Assembly (NCBI RefSeq): GCF_013385635.1
Contig: NZ_JACAPR010000010.1
Coordinates: 682,001-746,000 of the forward strand
DNA from: Pseudomonas gingeri
GTDB taxonomy: Bacteria > Pseudomonadota > Gammaproteobacteria > Pseudomonadales > Pseudomonadaceae
Direction: 5' to 3'
Length of the DNA stretch: 64,000 nucleotides
Within the stretch, counting starts at the first letter, position 1, and every line of letters starts with the position of its first letter. The notes under the pieces were generated by a model, which was given only the letters and a program-made list of their open reading frames with translations, was not told the origin of the DNA and searched no databases. Below, piece after piece: positions 58,786 through 64,000 of this stretch. The position numbers were made by a program, and so were the translations under genes.

Positions 58786-59817
58786 TCATGCCGCGTTTCG
58801 TAGCCGTTCCAGGAAGTGCTCCCAGACCTGCGGATTGAGCAGATGAGGTGGGCGTTCGCCACGCAGCAGCGTCTGGATCTGTTGTGCGGATGAGCGTGCG
58901 ACATTGCGCCGGCCACCCACGCTGACGCCGGCGGTATGGTAGGTGGCGATCACGTTTTCCAGCGCCAGCAATGGCGAACCGTGGGGCGGCGGCTCCACGG
59001 CCCAGACATCCAGCCCGGCCCCCGCCAGATGACCGTCTTTCAGCGCCTCGTAGAGTGCTTCCTCATCGTGAATGCCGCCGCGCGCGGTACTGACAAACAC
59101 CGCTCCCGGCTTCATCGCCGCGAACTGCCTGGCGCCCATCAGGTGTCGGGTCGAGGTGTTGAGCGGGCAGTGCAGCGAGACGTAATCCGACTCGGCCAGC
59201 AGTCGCTCAAGCGTTGCCGGTTGGGCCCCGCGTTGGCCAAGGGTGTCTGCGTCCAGGTGCGGATCATAAGCCAGCACGTTCATCCCGAAACCACGGGCCA
59301 CCCTTGCGGTGCGCTCGCCGATAACGCCGAGACCGATGATGCCCAGGGTTGCCCCGTGGATTTCATCGCCCATCAGCTCTTCGCGGGCGAAACCGCTGTC
59401 CGTCCGCAACCGCCGGTTGGATGGAACGATGCGCTTGGCCAGGGCCAGGATCAGCCCGAAGGTGTGTTCGGCCACGGAGTTCGCGTTGGCCCCGGCCTGG
59501 TTCACCACGGCAATACCGGCGCGTGTACAGGCGTCGACATCGACGGTGTCGTAGCCCGCACCGCCGCTGGAGACGCAGAGCAGGTCCGGGCAGCGTTCTA
59601 TCAGCGCGGCATCGGCGAACCATTGGCGCGGCAGTTCATCCTTGGCGGCGGTGACGTGATAGGCAGCCGAACGGGCCAGGCCCGCCCAGACGCCATCTTC
59701 GTCGGCGCGCAACAGGCGTTGCAGGCGCAATGCCGGGGATGCCTCGATCAGTTCGTCGAAGATCGGATTGATCCACAGGTCCAGGCGGCTGACAACTTTG
59801 CTCGATGAGCTAGACAT
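58786..59817 (-). CDS. D-2-hydroxyacid dehydrogenase
   Basis: 343 residues from the ATG at 59817 (MSSSSSKVVSRLDLWINPIF), with AGGACAG upstream; ATG at 59844 is an alternative. Rossmann motif LGIIGLGVIGERTARVARGF, catalytic Arg in VSTARGGIHDEEAL, Glu in DVWAVEPPP and His in YHTAGVSVGG. It reduces a 2-oxo acid or oxidises a D-hydroxy acid with NAD(P)(H). It lies 43 bp after the MFS gene on the same strand, so carrier and enzyme probably act on the same compound. Confidence 0.88.
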   Translation of the reverse strand: MSSSSSKVVSRLDLWINPIFDELIEASPALRLQRLLRADEDGVWAGLARSAAYHVTAAKDELPRQWFADAALIERCPDLLCVSSGGAGYDTVDVDACTRAGIAVVNQAGANANSVAEHTFGLILALAKRIVPSNRRLRTDSGFAREELMGDEIHGATLGIIGLGVIGERTARVARGFGMNVLAYDPHLDADTLGQRGAQPATLERLLAESDYVSLHCPLNTSTRHLMGARQFAAMKPGAVFVSTARGGIHDEEALYEALKDGHLAGAGLDVWAVEPPPHGSPLLALENVIATYHTAGVSVGGRRNVARSSAQQIQTLLRGERPPHLLNPQVWEHFLERLRNAA

Positions 59818-59860
59818 ACTCTGTCCTTTATCCAGGAAAGCCACGGTTCAAAGGTGTGAT

Positions 59861-61246
59861 TCAAGGGCGTGACAGGACCGGCTGACGGTCGGTGACCCCG
59901 TTGTCCGCTTCGACGGTGATCGTGGTTTTCGGGCGCGGTTCGACCATGGTCAGCAGGATGATGAAAGTGAGTAGGGAGCAGGCCCCGAGAAAGACGAAGA
60001 CCACGTTCCAGCTGTAGGCATCGAGCAGCACGCCGACGACAAACGGGGCAAAGGCACCGCCCAGCGAACCGCCGGTATTGACGATGGACGCGGCGAACGG
60101 GACCTTGTCCTTGACCGCCAGGCCCATGGGGTAGACCAGGAATGTCGAATAGCCGATGTTGAGGAGAATGCCGGTTAGCAGGAAGATGCCGGCCAGCAGT
60201 GCCGGATCGTCCGGCGAGTTCAGCAGCACCAACATCATCACGATGGTCGCCAGGGCGGTGATCAGCATCGCCGGCTTGCGGCGCCTGTCGAAGACCTTGT
60301 CGGAAAGCCAGCCGCCCAGCAGATTGCCGATGATCGCGCCGACCCAGGGGAAGGCTGCCACCGCACCCATCTTCAGCACGGAGTAATGCTTGACCGAGAC
60401 CAGGTACGTCGGCACCCAGGTCATGATGGTGTAGGTGATGCCCACCATGAGGAAGTAACCCAGCGCACAGGCCCAGACGTTCCATGACCTGAGGATACTG
60501 GCGTTGTCCGCCAGCAGGTCCATTTCACGACTGCGAATAAAGCGGTCAAGCCGGCTGTGACGGGGCGCGAGGGTGGCAGTGGCCTTGGCTGGGGGCGTGT
60601 CGATTTCCTGGATATAGCGCCTTTCGGTTTCGGAGCAATGCGCGCTCTGCGACGGATCATCCTTGACATAGAGCCACCACAGCGCCGCGATCAGCAGGCC
60701 CGGGAAGGCAAAGATGTAGAACACTTCCCGCCAGCCATACAGGCTGACGATCAGCGCACACAGCGGCGGGACAAAGGCTGGCGCAAACTTGATCGACGAC
60801 ATGAAGATGCCGGTCGCCAGGCCTTTTTCCCGTGACGGGAACCAGCGATTGATGATCGAGACGATACCGATATTGATCGGCCCCTCGGCCGCGCCCAGCA
60901 AGGCACGGGCGAGCTTCAACTGCAGCACGCTGCTGGTCATGCCGATCAGTAACGTCGACAGAGAGGTCAGCACCAGGGAGGCGGTCAACAGATTGCGGAT
61001 GCCGAAGCGGCTGAACAAGTAACCGGCGGGAATCTGCACCAAGGCATAAGTGAGGTAGAACAGGCTTGCCAGCGCACCGATATCGGTATTGCTGAGCATA
61101 TATTCCTGTTTGATGAAGGGCACTACGACACCGATATTGGCCCGGTCCGCACCGGCGATCATATAAGCGAGGAAAAACAATGCGGCGACTATCCAGCGGA
61201 AGCCGCCTCTCTTTGGAACAGTAATACGAGATGCTGGCGAATTCAT
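59861..61246 (-). CDS. MFS transporter of the anion:cation symporter family
   Basis: 461 residues, 12 predicted membrane helices in two halves around a basic central loop. The N-terminal MIAGADRANIGVVVPFIKQE and the GYLFSRFGIR loop are typical of ACS-family uptake systems for hydroxy and sugar acids. The upstream region has an AATATC-N6-GATATT element at 61302-61319 that is also found, in part, before the RraA gene. Confidence 0.88.
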   Translation of the reverse strand: MNSPASRITVPKRGGFRWIVAALFFLAYMIAGADRANIGVVVPFIKQEYMLSNTDIGALASLFYLTYALVQIPAGYLFSRFGIRNLLTASLVLTSLSTLLIGMTSSVLQLKLARALLGAAEGPINIGIVSIINRWFPSREKGLATGIFMSSIKFAPAFVPPLCALIVSLYGWREVFYIFAFPGLLIAALWWLYVKDDPSQSAHCSETERRYIQEIDTPPAKATATLAPRHSRLDRFIRSREMDLLADNASILRSWNVWACALGYFLMVGITYTIMTWVPTYLVSVKHYSVLKMGAVAAFPWVGAIIGNLLGGWLSDKVFDRRRKPAMLITALATIVMMLVLLNSPDDPALLAGIFLLTGILLNIGYSTFLVYPMGLAVKDKVPFAASIVNTGGSLGGAFAPFVVGVLLDAYSWNVVFVFLGACSLLTFIILLTMVEPRPKTTITVEADNGVTDRQPVLSRP

Positions 61247-61301
61247 CGAGTGACCCGGTATTTTTCTTATTGGGAAAATAAATACTAGGGTTAGCGGAGG
61301 A

Positions 61302-61320
61302 ATATCTTTAGCGATATTTA
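61302..61320 (-). promoter_or_regulatory. LysR-type box in MFS promoter
   Basis: On the minus strand TAAATATCGCTAAA (61307-61320) continues into GATATT, giving AATATC-N6-GATATT. The 14-mer is identical to 62333-62346 and sits at nearly the same distance from the start codon (about 61 bp here, 65 bp there). Confidence 0.62.
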
Positions 61321-61386
61321 GGACTCGAATACCATCACTTTTTTTCCGCGAACTGCGTGGAATATGTCACGCCCACTTCCGAGTAA

Positions 61387-62295
61387 TCAGCGGGCAATCA
61401 GCAGTCTGGAAAAATCACACAGTTGCTTCGCCATCTCGGCGATCTCGGCACTCACGCCGACCCAGCGATCACCCCGGTGCAGGGTGATGTAAGGTGCGTC
61501 CGGGAGGGCCGGCTCGCATTGCAGCTCGCACAGGTCACCACGGTCGAGCAGGTGCGCCAGGCAATCTTTGGGCAGATAGGCGATACCCAGTCCGGATGTC
61601 GTCAGGCCCACCTGGGCGAGCAGATTGTTGACGTTGATGGTACGGGTGAAGTCCACGCCCTGTGCGGCAAACCAGCGCTGGTAATGCAGCCCGGCCCCGG
61701 AAGAAACCCCCTGGGTCAGCAGTTTCTGGCTTGCCAGTTCCGCCAGGGACCAGACGCGGCTGCTATCCAGCAGACGTGGCGAGCACATCCACACATTCCT
61801 CACGCTCTGCAATTGGAGGCTGACAAACCGTGCATCGGCGTAGACCGCCGGCGCCACGATCAGGTCCAGCTGATCCTGTTCGAGCTGGCGAAACAGGCCC
61901 GAGCCGACATCCACCGAAGGCTCCAGTTGCAGCCTCGGGTAAACGGCATTGACGCGTTCCACCAGCGCAGGCAGCCAGGTCATTGCCGTCAGTTCGGTCA
62001 CCCCCAGGCGAAAGCGGCCCACGAGCGCCGATTTGTCGCTGACCTCACCGAGCATCTGGTCACGCCGCATCAGCAGGTCGCTGGCATGGGCCAGCAATAG
62101 CGCACCCTTGGGGGTCAGGCGCGAGGTGCGCCGTGTACGGTCGAACATGGCGACGCTGAAGGTTTCCTCCAGCTCGGCGATACGCTTGGAAATCGCCGAT
62201 TGGGACATGTGCAGCTTGTCTGCGGCGGCCTCGAAGCTACCGAGCTGGGATATCCAATACAGGGCTTCCAGCTGCTTGAACGTGACCATCGACAT
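61387..62295 (-). CDS. LysR-family regulator
   Basis: 302 residues. The N-terminal helix-turn-helix (LEALYWISQLGSFEAAADKL; MSQSAISKRIAELEETF) is followed by a standard effector-binding domain. It is divergent from the RraA gene and upstream of the MFS gene. Both flanking promoters carry the TAAATATCGCTAAA motif, the likely binding site. The effector is probably a hydroxy- or oxo-acid. Confidence 0.9.
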   Translation of the reverse strand: MSMVTFKQLEALYWISQLGSFEAAADKLHMSQSAISKRIAELEETFSVAMFDRTRRTSRLTPKGALLLAHASDLLMRRDQMLGEVSDKSALVGRFRLGVTELTAMTWLPALVERVNAVYPRLQLEPSVDVGSGLFRQLEQDQLDLIVAPAVYADARFVSLQLQSVRNVWMCSPRLLDSSRVWSLAELASQKLLTQGVSSGAGLHYQRWFAAQGVDFTRTINVNNLLAQVGLTTSGLGIAYLPKDCLAHLLDRGDLCELQCEPALPDAPYITLHRGDRWVGVSAEIAEMAKQLCDFSRLLIAR

Positions 62296-62332
62296 AACCT
62301 TGTGATTACTAAAAGAGATGGTAAATCATATA

Positions 62333-62346
62333 TAAATATCGCTAAA
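62333..62346 (+). promoter_or_regulatory. LysR-type box in RraA promoter
   Basis: TAAATATCGCTAAA is an exact copy of the motif before the MFS gene, in the same orientation relative to the gene. An additional inverted repeat (GGTTTGT-N7-ACAAACC, 62373-62393) lies between it and the ATG at 62412. Confidence 0.62.
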
Positions 62347-62411
62347 AGTATAATTTTAGACTCACTACTATCGGTTTGTCGTGATAACAAACCTAATAAG
62401 TAGGGCATCTT

Positions 62412-63074
62412 ATGTTACTTCCAGGCACCCGTATCAACCCATCGGTTGCGACCGCTTCCACTTCTCTGATCGAAGCCTTTGCATCAGTGGTTACCCCTCA
62501 TATCAGCGACAACCTGGGCCGGCATATCGGTGCTCGTGGCCTGACGCGCTATAACCGCACGGGCAAGTTGGTCGGTACGGCGCTGACGGTCAAGACCCGT
62601 CCGGGAGACAACCTGTATATCTACAAGGCCCTGATGATGCTGAAGCCGGGCCACGTCCTGGTGATTGATGGCCAGGGCGACACCAACAATGCGGTCATCG
62701 GTGAACTGATCAAGTTGTACGCCCTGCAACGCGGCTGCGTCGGCTTTGTCGTCGACGGCGCCATCCGTGACGTGGCGTGCTTCGAGAACACGCCGTGTTA
62801 TGCCAGGGCCGTGGTGCACTGCGGGCCGTACAAGACCGGGCCGGGCGAGATCAACGTGCCGGTGTCCATCGGCGGCATGGTGATCAACCCGGGGGACATC
62901 GTGGTCGGTGACGAGGATGGCCTGGTCGCGTTCTCCCAGGAAGCGGCCGAGGACGTGCTGGTCAAGGCCCGTGAACACGAAGCCCACGAAGAGCGGGTGA
63001 AGGCCGAGATCGCCACTCATGCGGTCGAGCAATCGTGGATCACCAACGCCCTCGTCAAAGCCGGCCTGATGTGA
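62412..63074 (+). CDS. RraA-family aldolase/decarboxylase
   Basis: 220 residues. The RraA-fold motifs GFVVDGAIRDVACFENTPCY and NPGDIVVGDEDGLVAF are present, and the conserved Arg-Asp pair (RDV) is typical of the enzymatic branch, 4-hydroxy-4-methyl-2-oxoglutarate or 4-carboxy-4-hydroxy-2-oxoadipate aldolase, which also decarboxylates oxaloacetate. True RNase E regulators lack the context seen here. It lies 8 bp before an aminotransferase gene. Confidence 0.87.
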   Translation: MLLPGTRINPSVATASTSLIEAFASVVTPHISDNLGRHIGARGLTRYNRTGKLVGTALTVKTRPGDNLYIYKALMMLKPGHVLVIDGQGDTNNAVIGELIKLYALQRGCVGFVVDGAIRDVACFENTPCYARAVVHCGPYKTGPGEINVPVSIGGMVINPGDIVVGDEDGLVAFSQEAAEDVLVKAREHEAHEERVKAEIATHAVEQSWITNALVKAGLM

Positions 63075-63082
63075 GGCAAACC

Positions 63083-64000
63083 ATGAGTACAGCACTTCTT
63101 TCCCGACGCGTCCTGAGCATTGCCCCTTCGCCGAGCATCGCGGCCAATGCCCTGGTGGCGACGTTGCGGGCGCAAGGCCGGGACATCGTCAACTTCACCG
63201 TGGGCGAACCCGACCTCGCCACCCCGGCGCATATCGTCGAGGCGGCCCAGGCGGCGATGCTGGCGGGGGATACCCATTACACCAATACCCTCGGCACGCC
63301 TGCGCTGCGCAAAGCCATCGTGACCAAGCTGCAGCGTGACAACGGCCTCGAATACACGGTCGATCAGGTTGTCGCGGCCGCCGGTGGCAAGCAGATCATT
63401 TTCGAAGCGCTGGCGGCGACCCTCGATCCCGAAGACGAAGTCATTGTGCATACCCCGTACTGGGTTTCATATCCGGATATCACCCGGTTGAACGGCGGTA
63501 CTCCGGTTGTTGTCGTCGGGCATGAAGGCAACGGTTTCAAACTGACGCCGGAGGAACTGGACGCGGCCATCAACCCGCAGACGAAATGGTTGATCCTCAA
63601 CTCACCGAACAACCCCAGCGGGGCGGTCTACACCCTGGATGAGTTGCAGGCCCTCGCCGAAGTGCTGCGCAAACATCCCGATGTACTGGTCATGGCCGAT
63701 GAGATCTACGAGCACTTCGTCTATACCGAGGGTGGGCATGTCTCTTTCGCCAACGCGGCGCCCGACCTGAAAGAGCGGACGCTGATCGTCAACGGTGCTT
63801 CGAAGGGCTATGCCATGACCGGCTGGCGCCTGGGCTTCGGCGCCGGCCCGACCTGGTTGATCGCCGCCATCGGCAAGCTGCTGTCGCAAAGCACCACCTG
63901 CCCCAGCTCGATCAGCCAGGCGGCTGCGGTGGCGGCATTTGCCGGCGATCAGGCACCGGTCCGCGCCATGGCCAGCCTCTACAAGGCACGGCGCAATCTC
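63083..64000 (+). CDS. Class I/II aminotransferase (AspC-like), 3' end beyond window
   Basis: The first 306 residues are visible. Fold type I PLP motifs: FTVGEPDLATPAHIVEAAQA, LNSPNNPSGAVYT, VMADEIYEHFVYT and the Schiff-base Lys in NGASKGYAMTGWRLGFG. It resembles aspartate aminotransferases of the short-chain 1-gamma type. It starts with GAGG at the RraA stop, so the two genes are translated together and may act on one substrate, for example a 2-oxo acid made by the RraA enzyme. Confidence 0.9.
   Translation, partial: MSTALLSRRVLSIAPSPSIAANALVATLRAQGRDIVNFTVGEPDLATPAHIVEAAQAAMLAGDTHYTNTLGTPALRKAIVTKLQRDNGLEYTVDQVVAAAGGKQIIFEALAATLDPEDEVIVHTPYWVSYPDITRLNGGTPVVVVGHEGNGFKLTPEELDAAINPQTKWLILNSPNNPSGAVYTLDELQALAEVLRKHPDVLVMADEIYEHFVYTEGGHVSFANAAPDLKERTLIVNGASKGYAMTGWRLGFGAGPTWLIAAIGKLLSQSTTCPSSISQAAAVAAFAGDQAPVRAMASLYKARRNL

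Noticed and set aside
1..64000. CRISPR arrays, insertion sequences, phage genes, tRNA or rRNA genes
   Set aside because: No regularly spaced repeats, transposase or integrase motifs, or RNA gene signatures were seen; only REP repeats are present.

Overview
The window is GC-rich, gene-dense chromosomal DNA from a gamma-proteobacterium that looks like a Pseudomonas of the fluorescens/putida type. The signs are REP elements of the 'GGGAGCGGGCTTGCCCGCGA' kind, TonB receptors, DUF1302/DUF1329 proteins, many sigma-54 promoters and typical Pseudomonas transport operons. All function calls come from reading motifs; nothing was searched against a database.

Region A (1-30464) is the most unusual part: a sulfur-scavenging island. 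It encodes three DszB-like sulfinate desulfinases (3222-4280, 4316-5365, 11901-12944), four SsuD-like flavin monooxygenases, one DszC/SfnB-like flavoprotein (10391-11623), a heterodimeric ABC exporter, an oligopeptide-type ABC importer with two paralogous binding proteins, an orphan sulfonate-type binding protein, a secreted alpha/beta hydrolase, a class II aldolase, two complete TonB receptors and one partial one, and an SfnR-like sigma-54 activator without a sensor domain (29391-30464). Five good -24/-12 promoters drive five transcription units. In every intergenic region that carries one, a palindrome TGCTG-N6-CAGCA lies about 50-160 bp upstream. I read this as one regulon: TonB uptake, inner-membrane import, flavin-dependent oxygenation, desulfination to sulfite, and export of the carbon skeleton. 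One desulfinase has Ser in place of the catalytic Cys.

Region B (30609-42516) is an aromatic or phenolic ring-cleavage cluster: an MhpA-like hydroxylase, a type I extradiol (VOC) dioxygenase, an FAH-type hydrolase, an acyl-CoA synthetase, an ACMSD-like amidohydrolase, DUF1302/DUF1329 envelope proteins and two TetR regulators, each next to visible palindromic operators.

Region C (42823-51940) is an amine or omega-amino-acid uptake and catabolism locus: succinate-semialdehyde dehydrogenase, SDR, a polyamine-type ABC transporter, a class III aminotransferase and a GntR regulator. TGATGCATCA operators sit at all three promoters. The transporter promoter also looks NtrC/sigma-54 dependent.

Region D (52129-58737) has an NtrC site and a sigma-54-like promoter ahead of an amino-acid binding protein, a fused permease-ATPase, a GntR regulator, a DUF1989 protein and the three 5-oxoprolinase subunits (PxpABC).

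Region E (58786-64000) has a D-2-hydroxyacid dehydrogenase, an MFS carrier, a LysR regulator, an RraA-family aldolase/decarboxylase and a truncated class I aminotransferase. An exact 14-bp motif is shared by the MFS and RraA promoters at nearly the same distance from the start codon. No CRISPR array, insertion sequence, tRNA or rRNA was seen.
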